Positions 14,586 through 26,300 of a stretch of DNA of 64,000 nucleotides are shown here, in pieces; position 1 is the stretch's first letter; each line of letters opens with the position of its first letter. The DNA is from Archivesica marissinica (Eukaryota; Mollusca; Bivalvia; Venerida; Vesicomyidae): NCBI GenBank assembly GCA_014843695.1, contig CM026390.1:99110362-99174361 (forward strand), read 5' to 3'. The position numbers were made by a program, and so were the translations under genes. The notes beneath the pieces were generated by a model. It ran no database searches. It worked only from the letters and a program-made list of their open reading frames with translations, and had not been told where the DNA came from.

Positions 14586-17500
14586 CATGTACCGATGATA
14601 CTGTACATGTACATTCTGTACAGATGATACGGTACATGTACATTCTGCACAGATGATACTGTACATGCACATTCTGCACAGATGATACTGTACATGTACA
14701 TTCTGTACAGATGATACGGTACATGTACATTCTGCACAGATGATACTGTACATGCACATTCTGCACAGATGATACTGTACATGTACATTCTGCACAGATG
14801 ATACGGTACATGTACATTCTGCACAGATGATACGGTACATGTACATTCTGTACAGATGATACGGTACATGTACATTCTGTACAGATGATACGGTACATGT
14901 ACATTCTGTACAGATGATACGGTACATGTACATTCTGCACAGATGATACGGTACATGTACATTCTGCACAGATGATACGGTACATGCACATTCTGCACAG
15001 ATGATACGGTCCATGTACATTCTGTACAGATGATACTGTACATGCACATTCTGTACAGATGATACTGTACATGTACATTCTGTACAGATGATACGGTACA
15101 TGTACATTCTGTACAGATGATACTGTACATGCACATTCTGTACAGATGATACGGTACATGTACATTCTGCACAGATGATATGGTACATGTACATTCTGTA
15201 CAGATGATACGGTACATGTACATTCTGTACAGATGATACGGTACATGTACATTCTGTACAGATGATACGGTACATGTACATTCTGTACAGATGATATGGT
15301 ACATGTACATTCTGTACAGATGATACTGTACATTCTGTACAGATGATACGGTACATGTACATTCTGTACAGATGATACTGTACATGTACATTCTGTACAG
15401 ATGATACTGTACATGTACATTCTGTACAGATGATACTGTACATGCACATTCTGTACAGATGATACTGTACATGTACATTCTGTACAGATGATACGGTCCA
15501 TGTACATTCTGTACAGATGATACTGTACATGTACATTCTGCACAGATGATACTGTACATGTACATTCTGTACAGATGATACGGTACATGTACATTCTGTA
15601 CAGATGATACTGTACATGCACATTCTGTACAGATGATACGGTCCATGTACATTCTGCACAGATGATACGGTACATGTATATTCTGTACAGATGATAAGGT
15701 ACATGTACATTCTGTACAGATGATACGGTACATGTACATTCTGTACAGATGATACGGTACATGTACATTCTGCACAGATGATACGGTACATGTACATTCT
15801 GCACAGATGATACGGTACATGCACATTCTGCACAGATGATACGGTACATGTACATTCTGTACAGATGATACTGTACATGCACATTCTGTACAGATGATAC
15901 TATACATGTACATTCTGTACAGATGATATGGTACATGTACATTCTGTACAGATGATACTGTACATGCACATTCTGTACAGATGATACGGTACATGTACAT
16001 TCTGCACAGATGATACGGTACATGTACATTCTGCACAGATGATACGGTACATGTACATTCTGTACAGATGATACGGTACATGTACATTCTGTACAGATGA
16101 TACGGTACATGTACATTCTGTACAGATGATACTGTACATGTACATTCTGTACAGATGATACGGTACATGTACATTCTGTACAGATGATACAGTACATGTA
16201 CATTCTGTACAGATGATACTGTACATTCTGTACAGATGATACGGTACATGTACATTCTGTACAGATGATACTGTACATGTACATTCTGTACAGATGATAC
16301 GGTCCATGGACATTCTGCACAGATGATACTGTACATGTACATTCTGTACAGATGATACGGTCCATGTACATTCTGTACAGATGATACTGTACATGTACAT
16401 TCTGTACAGATGATACGGTACATGTACATTCTGTACAGATGATACTGTACATTCTGTACAGATGATACGGTACATGTACATTCTGTACAGATGATACTGT
16501 ACATGTACATTCTGTACAGATGATACGGTCCATGGACATTCTGCACAGATGATACTGTACATGTACATTCTGTACAGATGATACGGTCCATGTACATTCT
16601 GTACAGATGATACTGTACATGTACATTCTGCACAGATGATACTGTACATGTACATTCTGTACAGATGATACGGTACATGTACATTCTGCACAGATGATAC
16701 GGTACATGCACATTCTGCACAGATGATACGGTCCATGTACATTCTGTACAGATGATACTGTACATGCACATTCTGTACAGATGATACTGTACATGTACAT
16801 TCTGTACAGATGATACGGTACATGTACATTCTGTACAGATGATACTGTACATGCACATTCTGTACAGATGATACGGTCCATGGACATTCTGCACAGATGA
16901 TACTGTACATGTACATTCTGCACAGATGATACTGTACATGTACATTCTGTACAGATGATACGGTACATGTACATTCTGTACAGATGATACGGTACATGTA
17001 CATTCTGTACAGATGATACTGTACATTCTGTACAGATGATACGGTACATGTACATTCTGTACAGATGATACTGTACATGTACATTCTGTACAGATGATAC
17101 GGTCCATGGACATTCTGCACAGATGATACTGTACATGTACATTCTGTACAGATGATACGGTCCATGTACATTCTGTACAGATGATACTGTACATGTACAT
17201 TCTGTACAGATGATACGGTACATGTACATTCTGTACAGATGATACTGTACATTCTGTACAGATGATACGGTACATGTACATTCTGTACAGATGATACTGT
17301 ACATGTACATTCTGTACAGATGATACGGTCCATGGACATTCTGCACAGATGATACTGTACATATACATTCTGTACAGATGATACGGTCCATGTACATTCT
17401 GTACAGATGATACTGTACATGTACATTCTGCACAGATGATACTGTACATGTACATTCTGTACAGATGATACGGTACATGTACATTCTGTACAGATGATAC

Positions 17501-18747
17501 TGTACATGCACATTCTGTACAGATGATACGGTCCATGTACATTCTGCACAGATGATACTGTACATGTACATTCTGCACAGATGATACTGTACATGTACAT
17601 TCTGTACAGATGATACGGTCCATGTACATTCTGTACAGATGATACTGTACATGCACATTCTGTACAGATGATACGGTCCATGGACATTCTGCACAGATGA
17701 TACTGTACATGTACATTCTGCACAGATGATACTGTACATGTACATTCTGTACAGATGATACGGTACATGTACATTCTGTACAGATGATACGGTACATGTA
17801 CATTCTGTACAGATGATACGGTACATGTACATTCTGCACAGATGATACTGTACATGTACATTCTGTACAGATGATACGGTACATGTACATTCTGTACAGA
17901 TGATATGGTACATGTACATTCTGTACAGATGATACGGTACATGCACATTCTGCACAGATGATACTGTACATGTACATTCTGTACAGATGATACGGTACAT
18001 GTACATTCTGCACAGATGATACTGTACAGGTACATTCTGTACAGATGATACGGTACATGTACATTCTGTACAGATGATACTGTACATGTACATTCTGTAC
18101 AGATGATATGGTACATGTACATTCTGTACAGATGATACTGTACATTCTGCACAGATGATACGGTACATGTACATTCTGCACAGATGATACGGTACATGTA
18201 CATTCTGCACAGATGATACGGTACATGCACATTCTGCACAGATGATACTGTACATGCACATTCTGCACAGATGATACGGTACATGTACATTCTGCACAGA
18301 TGATATGGTACATTCTGTACAGATGATACGGTACATGTACATTCTGTACAGATGATACTGTACATGTACATTCTGTACAGATGATATGGTACATGTACAT
18401 TCTGTACAGATGATACGGTATATGCACATTCTGTACAGATGATACGGTACATGTACATTCTGCACAGATGATACTGTACATTCTGTACAGATGATATGGT
18501 ACATGTACATTCTGCACAGATGATACGGTACATGTACATTCTGCACAGATGATACGGTACATGTACATTCTGCACAGATGATACTGTACATGCACATTCT
18601 GCACAGATGATACGGTATATGTACATTCTGTACAGATGATGGTACATGTACATTCTGTACAGATGATGATACATGTACATTTTGTACAGATGATACGGTA
18701 CATGTACATTCTGTACAGATGATATGGTGCATGTACATTCTGCACAG
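14586..18747. repeat. 29-bp minisatellite array, second copy
   Basis: About 143 copies of the 29-bp unit in the E19-E20 intron, ending 35 bp from the E19 donor. Variants (ccatggaca, ccatgtaca, catgcaca, short 21-bp units) recur in the same order several times between about 16.2 and 17.7 kb, showing higher-order blocks made by multi-unit duplications. Confidence 0.95.
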
Positions 18748-18782
18748 AATAAAGAAACAGAGAAAAATAAGAGATTTCTTAC

Positions 18783-18914
18783 CGAAAAACCCATGATGAC
18801 AAATACAGCTATAACCCAGGTAACTATCTGTACATTCCATAGTGTTGTCATGGATACAAGGATTGCTATGGCAATATTGCACAACAGGAACATCACACAA
18901 CTCTCCAGTAAAAC
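18783..18914 (-). CDS. Exon E19: EGF-like module 7
   Basis: Acceptor ATGTTTCAG|GTTTT and donor TTCG|GTAAGA; phase 1 to phase 1, 132 bp. The first codons (GFTGELC) close module 6; then come VVQYC-HSNPC, a C in NTMEC and the CIC-HHGFFG end, completed by the start of E20. A long minus-strand reading frame runs through both splice sites into the 29-bp array, but the canonical sites and phase match define the exon. Confidence 0.88.
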
Positions 18915-19063
18915 CTGAAACATAATAATACATGCATAAACTGCTATGTGTGTTCATTGTGTAAATACAGGATGTAGTTGTTGAAAACAAGGTATTTACT
19001 GAATTGTATGACAAGCAACCAAATGTATGTCTAAATGCATTTCTCAGTACAATATACACTTAC

Positions 19064-19178
19064 CAGAGAGACACTGACACATTTTCCCATTGTGTCTTTG
19101 GAAACAGAAACCATGGTTATTACAGAAGACGTCATCACAATGCTGTTCTACAGAACAATCTTCACCACTGTATCCAGG
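19064..19178 (-). CDS. Exon E18: EGF-like module 6
   Basis: Acceptor GTCTTACAG|CCTGG and donor CTCTG|GTAAGT; phase 0 to phase 1, 115 bp. It encodes PGYSGEDC, which closes module 5, then EQHC-DDVFC-NNHGFC and a CQC-LSG end. The 5' part of this exon together with its acceptor is tandemly repeated upstream in the intron (19179-19490), so the real exon is recognised as the only copy carrying the full 3' half (CFQRHNGKMCQC) and a donor. Confidence 0.85.
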
Positions 19179-19490
19179 CTGTAAGACAAACAGAAACCAT
19201 GGTTACAGAAGATGGCATCACAAGGCTGTTCTACAGAACAATCTACACCCCTGTATCCAGGCTGTAAGACAAAACAGAAACCATGGTTACAGAAGATGTC
19301 ATCACAACGCTGTTCTACAGAACAATCTACACCACTGTATCCAGGCTGTAAAACAAACAGAAACCATGGTTACAGAAGATGTCATAACAACGCTGTTCTA
19401 CAGAACAATCTACACCCCTGTATCCAGGCTGTAAGACAAGCAGAAACCATGGTTACAGAAGATGTCATCACAACGCTGTTCAACAGATAT
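19179..19490 (-). repeat. 83-84-bp repeat made of the E18 acceptor and 5' exon part
   Basis: The intron upstream of E18 holds three further copies, plus one partial, of a block made of the acceptor (TCTTACAG or TTTTACAG) and the first about 70 bp of the exon. Acceptors lie at about 19178 (real), 19261, 19345 and 19428. The decoy copies encode close variants of the start (PGYRGVDC, EQRC-DDIFC-NHGFC) but lack the second half of the EGF module and a donor, and they differ by codon-level changes. Exonic TTTCTGTTT has become the pyrimidine tract of the next acceptor. Confidence 0.85.
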
Positions 19491-19790
19491 TGACTACCAT
19501 GTGCAGGGCATGACTACCTATACATCATATAACTCACATATTGACTATCATGTGCAGGGCATGACTACCTATATATCATTTAACTCACATATTGACTACC
19601 ATGTACAGGGCATGACTACCTATATATCATTTAACTCACATATTGACTACCATGTGCAGGGTATGACTACCTATATATCATTTAACTCACATATTGACTA
19701 CCATGTGCAGGGCATGACTACCTATACATCATATAACTCACATATTGACTATCATGTGCAAGGTATGGATGGCTACCTCTACATTAGCTA
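19491..19790. repeat. 51-bp minisatellite, about 6 copies
   Basis: Direct repeats of a 51-bp unit (core gactaccatgtgcagggcat) between the E18 decoy array and E17. Copies differ by a few substitutions. No coding signal. Confidence 0.9.
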
Positions 19791-19858
19791 AACTAGCATG
19801 ATAAGAGTGTTGTATAAAACATGACATTAACAGAAGGAAAATTGTGTGTGGTACTTAC

Positions 19859-19968
19859 ATTACAGACACAGATTGTGAGTGTTAGATTACTGGTAACACA
19901 GACACCATTGTCACTGCACAACGAGTTATCACACTCACTCATCTCTTCACAAAACTCACCCAAAAATC
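19859..19968 (-). CDS. Exon E17: EGF-like module 5
   Basis: Acceptor TGTTTTCAG|GATTT and donor TGTAAT|GTAAGT; phase 1 to phase 0, 110 bp. It encodes GFLGEFC (end of module 4), then MSEC-DNSLC-SDNGVC and ICVCN, completed by PGYSGEDC from E18. The pattern C-x4-C-x5-C-x8-C-x-C-x8-C is complete across the junction. One N-x-S/T site (NLT) lies within the module. Confidence 0.88.
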
Positions 19969-20119
19969 CTGAAAACATGAGTCATGTAGAAAAATTATGT
20001 GTGACATGTGTAGTAAAACACAAGAATGTGATTTCTGATATCTTGCTATATTTATTACCACGCCCTTCTCTTTGAAACAAGACAGGTAGAAGGTATGTCA
20101 TGTTCCATAACAACAAGTA

Positions 20120-21153
20120 CAGTCTACATCCGTTATGTCAAAGTTGGTTATGTCGAATTCTCCAGTTATCTCGAAGTCGGATCAAAGTCCCGTTTCAGAC
20201 ACTATCATGTTACGTATAACTGGCTCCGTTTATATCGAATTTCATTAAGTCGAATTTTTCGTTAGATCAAATTTATTTTTTGGTCCCTTCAGTATATATG
20301 TGCAGTATTTCACACTTGTTATGTCAAAGTGCCAATTTGTGAAATTGTCGCCGAAGTGCGACTTTCATTCGGAAAATTTACCTGATCAAAAGATTGACCA
20401 CCGTGCCTGTGCAAACAAACAATCAATAATGATTGTTGAAGGTGTCTACCGGGACAGTATATTCACTACAGGTACACAACACTGTCTTATTGGCAATCAA
20501 CCAATCATAGGATAAATGGCTCTTCTTAACAATTATGATTCAATTAGCATATTTAGGCAAACTTAAACTTAGTGCAAAATGAGTGAAACATGCCAAGCGA
20601 TATGACATGTAGATCAGGAAAATTCTAACCAAGTGTTACCAGCAATGACAACAATGGACCATTATGTTAGCAAAATCCATTTTTCCCATGTAAATTCTAG
20701 GCAATCGGACATTACCAAATTCTTCAGAAAAGTGGACATGACTGAACCTGACAGAGTGTAAAAGAGACTGTTTAAACTGAAAAAGAATACAGCAGACTAT
20801 TTAATCGAATATCAGTTTATTACTACACTGTTAATGCACCGTTATTTCATCAGCGATTTTTTTATCACAGTTTCGTATATAAATGTTATTTACATGTAGA
20901 GCTATGTGCTGCATATTAGTATATATTAAATACGATATTACAGTATTATTTTATCAAGTGCGCCCATGTCATGGTTATAACAATGAAAACATGGAAAATG
21001 ATTTATGGGACAAATGTACGATGGGTAAAGCTGCGATCTACTAGTATAAGAAACAGTATTTTTGGAAATATGGTCCATAACCGTTGTCAAACTTCCGTTT
21101 TGTGGAAGTATTTTGTTTGGTCCGACGGAATTCGACATAACGGATGTAGACTG
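20120..21153. mobile_element. Decayed pogo/Tigger-like DNA transposon
   Basis: Inverted termini CAGTCTACATCCGTTATGTC and GACATAACGGATGTAGACTG enclose 1,034 bp. A TA precedes the left end; the matching base pair on the right has mutated to CA. Subterminal parts match the 195-bp element at 23032. Inside, on the plus strand near 20645-20760, a short frame ends RQSDITKFFRKVDMTEPDRV and a stop. An S-D/S-I-T-x-FF tail is, as I recall, common at the C-terminus of pogo/Tigger transposases, so this may be the remnant of one. No catalytic domain is visible. Confidence 0.7.
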
Positions 21154-21659
21154 CATTTTCAATTTACTGTATACATATGCCTGATTGCAGGACAATGATC
21201 TTTGGTCTACTTCCTATAATCTAAAGCAAATGTACACATCTCCACCCACTGGTGTCCTTCCTAACAGTAAAATAGTTCTTGTTGGAGTTATGTATGTTTC
21301 CATGACAACATCAACTTATCCTTATCACATGCACAACTAACTAAATTCTTCATCAGTTTCCTCAAAGACCACCATTTTTAAACATATTAGTAGCTGTCTT
21401 GCTTTTCGTTTTGGCAAGATACCATTACCTCAAGTATGTATACCTCAACCTCAATATATGGAGACCATGAGTGTTCTTAACACAACTATTGTATAGAGTA
21501 AGGAACCGCTTAATGGGTTTACCGTAAACTAATTGTTTTCTGTTATCTTGGATGCATCAGGATGTTTGTGCATTGATTCATTGAGTACTACAACTGTGCT
21601 TGCAATGTTTCTAATGCACTTATAGTTCAGCTGCAAGTACTCTACTGACAATTAACAGG

Positions 21660-21775
21660 GTTATTTGTGCATTTATATTATACTGTTTGTACATACATAT
21701 TAATAATGATGTGTAAATATGTTATGCTCTTCAGAAATGGAGGAAATAAAAGTATCTATCTATCTATCTGTCATG
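21660..21775 (+). mobile_element. Possible 3' tail of a truncated non-LTR retrotransposon
   Basis: An AT-rich stretch with an aataaa-like motif is followed directly by a (TATC)n run (about 21752-21770). That combination is typical of 5'-truncated CR1/L2-type insertions. No coding part remains, so the family is not identifiable. Confidence 0.35.
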
Positions 21776-21789
21776 AATACATTAACATC

Positions 21790-22182
21790 AAACATCATTT
21801 ATGTTTCCATGAAAACATTACACTTACCCTCATCACATTGACAATGAAACCCTGTATCTGTCTCTACACAAGCGTTTCCATGATAACATAAAACTTACCC
21901 CCATCACATTGACAATGAAACCCTGTATCTGTCTCTACACAAGCGTTTCCATGATAACATAAAACTTACCCACATCACATTGACAATGAAACCCTGTATC
22001 TGTCTCTACACAAGCGTTTCCATGACAACATTACACTTACCCCCATCACATTGACAATGAAACCCTGTATCTGACTCTACACAAGCGTTTCCATGACAAC
22101 ATTACACTTACCCCCATCACATTGACAATGAAACCCTGTATCTGTCTCTACACAAGCGTTTCCATGACAACATTACACTTAC
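21790..22182 (-). repeat. 71-bp repeat made of the E16 exon end and donor
   Basis: Five extra copies of a block made of the last about 50 bp of E16 and its GTAAGT-type donor lie downstream of E16 in the intron. Copies of acttac (the donor on the minus strand) occur at about 21822, 21893, 21964, 22035, 22106 and the real 22177, a 71-bp period. Two copies carry GTAAGT followed by TTTATG instead of GTAATG. A more diverged copy lies near 21290-21345. Each copy is an exon 3' end with donor but no acceptor of its own. Confidence 0.85.
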
Positions 22183-22303
22183 CCCCATCACATTGACAAT
22201 GAAACCCTGTATCTGTCTCTACACAAGTACCTCCATTCAAACAGTTGTCATTACTGCAGTATTTCAATTTCTCCTCACACGTTTCTCCAATGTAACCTGT
22301 GTC
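22183..22303 (-). CDS. Exon E16: EGF-like module 4
   Basis: Acceptor ATTCAATAG|GACACAG and donor GGGG|GTAAGT; phase 0 to phase 1, 121 bp. The alternative acceptor seven bases downstream (GACACAG|GTTAC) was rejected because it breaks the frame with E15. With the chosen one, E15 and E16 join as CNCT-DTGYIGETC, a normal EGF ending. Module 4 then reads KYC-SNDNC-LNGGTC and CQCDGG, continued in E17. The acceptor has a weak pyrimidine tract. Confidence 0.82.
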
Positions 22304-22329
22304 CTATTGAATGAAAGGTAGTTAGATAA

Positions 22330-22880
22330 AACTTACAAAACTAAAATAATACATGCATTAAAGGAAACAAGGATAACAATGCTATTAATAAGGTCATGGC
22401 CGCATCAATAGATACATTAAAGGAAAAGAGTCAACAAGGATAACAATGCTTTTAATAAGGTCAATGCCGCATCAATAGATGCATTAAAGGAAAGAAGTCA
22501 ACAAAAATAACAATGCTATTAATAAGGTCATGGCCGCATCAATAGATACATTAAAGGAAAAAAGTCAACAAAAATAACAATGCTTTTAATAATGTCAAGG
22601 CCGCATCAATAGATACATTAAAGGGAAAAAGTCAACAAAAATAACAATGCTTTTAATAATGTCAAGGCCACATCAATAGATACATTAAAGGAAAAAAGTC
22701 AACAAAAATAACAATGCTTTTAATAATGTCAAGGCCGCATCAATAGATGCAGTAAAGGAAAAAAGTCAACAAGGATAACAATGCTATTAATAAGGTCATG
22801 GCCGCATCAATAGATACATTAAAGGAAAACAGTCAACAAGGATAACAATGCTTTTAATAATGTCACGGCCGCATCAACTG
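22330..22880. repeat. About 67-73-bp tandem repeat, 8 copies
   Basis: Direct repeats of a unit with the core aatgtcaaggccgcatcaat, with small indels in an aaaggaaaaaagtcaac tract. It lies in the E15-E16 intron, starting close to the E16 acceptor. No coding signal. Confidence 0.88.
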
Positions 22881-23031
22881 TCGAAGTAACTCACTAGGAT
22901 TACTTTTGTTTTTATCAGCTTTGCAAGGTGGGTGTGACATCATGACTATGATTCCCTACATGTAAGTCATTATTTCGACGTAGATAACACTCTTAATATA
23001 TTCAACACTGACTGTATTCGTTTTCCATGTA

Positions 23032-23226
23032 CAGTCTACAACCGTTATGTCAGTCGGTTATGTTGAATTCTCCGCTTATCTCAAAGTCGGATCAAAGTCC
23101 CGTTTCAGAAAATATCATTGTACATATAACTGGCTCCGTTTATATCGAATTTCGTTAAGTCAAACTTCGCTTATGTCGAAGTATTTTGTTCGGTCCGACG
23201 GAATTCGACATAACGGATGTAGACTG
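23032..23226. mobile_element. 195-bp MITE, deletion derivative of the element at 20120
   Basis: Termini CAGTCTACAACCGTTATGTC and GACATAACGGATGTAGACTG, flanked on both sides by TA (23030-23031 and 23227-23228), the target-site duplication of Tc1/mariner/pogo elements. Its halves match the two ends of the 1,034-bp element at 20120-21153, with the interior missing. Confidence 0.85.
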
Positions 23227-23335
23227 TATTACGATTCAAAATTATATGGTAACAAAAGTATTTATATTTAACATCTTTGTGAATAAAACGCGATTTAAGA
23301 TCATACAACAGAGTATCTCATGTCAGGTATCTGTA

Positions 23336-26300
23336 TCATACATGACATGAAGCTACTGCAGATTCTCCCACACACTCTGTCATACATATACATGTTGTAG
23401 GCTACTGCAGATTCTCCCACCCACTCTGTCATACATATACATGTTGTAGGCTACTGCAGATTCTCCCACCCACTCTGTCATACATATACATGTTGTAGGC
23501 TACTGCAGATTCTCCCACCCACTCTGTCACACATATACATGTTGTAGGCTACTGCAGATTCTCCCACACACTCTGTCACACATATACATTTTGTAGGCTA
23601 CTGCAGATTCTCCCACCCACTCTGTCACACATATACATGTTGTAGGCTACTGCAGATTCTCCCACCCACTCTGTCACACATATACATGTTGTAGGCTACT
23701 GCAGATTCTCCCACCCACTCTGTCACACATATACATGTTGTAGGCTACTGCAGATTCCCCCACACACTCTGTCACACATATACATGTTGTAGGCTACTGC
23801 AGATTCTCCCACTCACTCTGTCACACATATACATGTTGTAGGCTACTGCCCATTCTTCCACCCACTCTGTCACACATATACATCTGTAGGCTACTGTAGA
23901 TTCTCCCACACACTCTGTCACACATATACATGTTGTAGGCTACTGCCCATTTCTCCACCCACTCTGTCACACATATACATGTGGTAGGCTACTGCCTATT
24001 CTCCCACCCACTCTGTCATACATATACATCTGTAGGCTACTGCAGATTCTCCCACCCACTCTGTCACACATATACATGTTGTAGGCTACTGCAGATTCTC
24101 CCACCCACTCTGTCACACATATACATGTTGTAGACTACTGCCCATTCTCCCACCCACTCTGTCACATATACATGTTGTAGGCTACTGCAGATTCTTCCAC
24201 CCACTCTGTCATACATATACATGTTGTAGGCTACTGCCCATTCCCCCACCCACTCTGTCACACATATACATGTTGTAGACTACTGTAGATTCTCCCACCC
24301 ACTCTGTCACACATATACATGTTGTAGACTACTGCCCATTCTCCCACCCACTCTGTCACACATATACATGTTGTAGGCTACTGCCCATTCTCCCACCCAC
24401 TCTGTCACACATATATATGTTGTAGGCTACTGCCCATTCTCCCACCCACTCTGTCACACATATACATGTTGTAGGCTACTGCCTATTCTCCCACCCGCTC
24501 TGTCATACATATACATCTGTAGGCTACTGCAGATTCTCCCACCCACTCTGTCACACATATACATGTTGTAGGCTACTGCCCATTCCCCCACCCACTCTGT
24601 CACACATATACATGTTGTAGGCTACTGCCTATTCTCCCACCCACTCTGTCATACATATACATCTGTAGGCTACTGCAGATTCTCCCACCCACTCTGTCAC
24701 ACATATACATGTTGTAGGCTACTGTAGATTCCCCCACCCACTCTGTCACACATATACATGTTGTAGGCTACTGTAGATTCCCCCACCCACTCTGTCACAC
24801 ATATACATGTTGTAGGCTACTGCCCATTCTTCCACCCCCTCTGTCACACATATACATGTTGTAGGCTACTGTAGATTCTCCCACCCACTGTGTCACACAT
24901 ATACATGTTGTAGGCTACTGCAGATTCCCCCACCCACTCTGTCACACATATACATGTTGTAGGCTACTGCAGATTCTCCCACCCACTCTGTCACACATAT
25001 ACATCTGTAGGCTACTGTAGATTCTCCCACCCACTCTGTCACACATATACATGTTGTAGGCTACTGCAGATTCCCTCACCCACTCTGTCACACATATACA
25101 TGTTGTAGGCTACTGCAGATTCTCCCACCCACTCTGTCACACATATACATGCTGTAGGCTACTGCAGATTCCCCCACCCACTCTGTCACACATATACATC
25201 TGTAGGCTACTGTAGATTCTCCCACCCACTCTGTCACACATATACATCTGTAGGCTACTGTAGATTATCCCACCCACTCTGTCACACATACATGTTGTAG
25301 GCTACTGCAGATTCTCCCACCCACTCTGTCACACATATACATGTTGTAGGCTACTGCAGATTCTCCCACCCACTCTGTCACACATATACATGTTGTAGGC
25401 TACTGCAGATTCCCCCACCCACTCTGTCACACATATACATGTTGTAGGCTACTGCAGATTCCCCCACTCACTCTGTCACACATATACATGTTGTAGGCTA
25501 CTGCAGATTCCCCACCCACTCTGTCACACATATAAATGCTGCAGGCTACTGCAGATTCCCCCACCCATTCTGTCACACATATACATACTGTAGGCTACTG
25601 CCCATTCTCCCACCCACTCTGTCACACATATACATACTGTAGGCTACTGCAGATTCTCCCACCCACTCTGTCACACATATACATGTTGTAGGCTACTGCC
25701 CATTCTCCCACCCACTCTGTCACACATATACATACTGTAGGCTACTGCAGATTCTCCCATCCACTCTGTCACACATATACATGTTGTAGACTACTGTAGA
25801 TTCCCCCACCCACTCTGTCACACATATACATGTTGTAGGCTACTGCAGATTCTCCCACCCACTCTGTCACACATATACATACTGTAGGCTACTGCCCATT
25901 CTCCCACCCACTCTGTCACACATATACATGTTGTAGACTACTGTAGATTCTCCCACCCACTCTATCACACATATACATCTGTAGGCTACTGTAGATTCCC
26001 CCACCCACTCTGTCACACATATACATGTTGTAGGCTACTGCCCATTCTTCCACCCCCTCTGTCACACATATACATGTTGTAGGCTACTGTAGATTCTCCC
26101 ATCCACTGTGTCACACATATACATGTTGTAGGCTACTGTAGATTCCCCCACCCACTCTGTCACACATATACATGTTGTAGGCTACTGCAGATTCTCCCAC
26201 CCACTCTGTCACACATATACATCTGTAGGCTACTGTAGATTCTCCCACCCACTCTGTCACACATATACATGTTGTAGGCTACTGCAGATTCCCTCACCCA

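Noticed and set aside
7360..18747. Centromeric or telomeric satellite
   Set aside because: Arrays are short, differ from intron to intron and sit between spliced exons of one gene.
14518..19059. A 1,513-codon minus-strand open frame covering the 29-bp array and E19
   Set aside because: It is a read-through of a stop-free repeat in all frames; E19 has canonical splice sites and matching phases with E18 and E20.
20300..20515. Small plus-strand gene
   Set aside because: Lies inside the decayed Tigger-like element, with no domain and no splice context.
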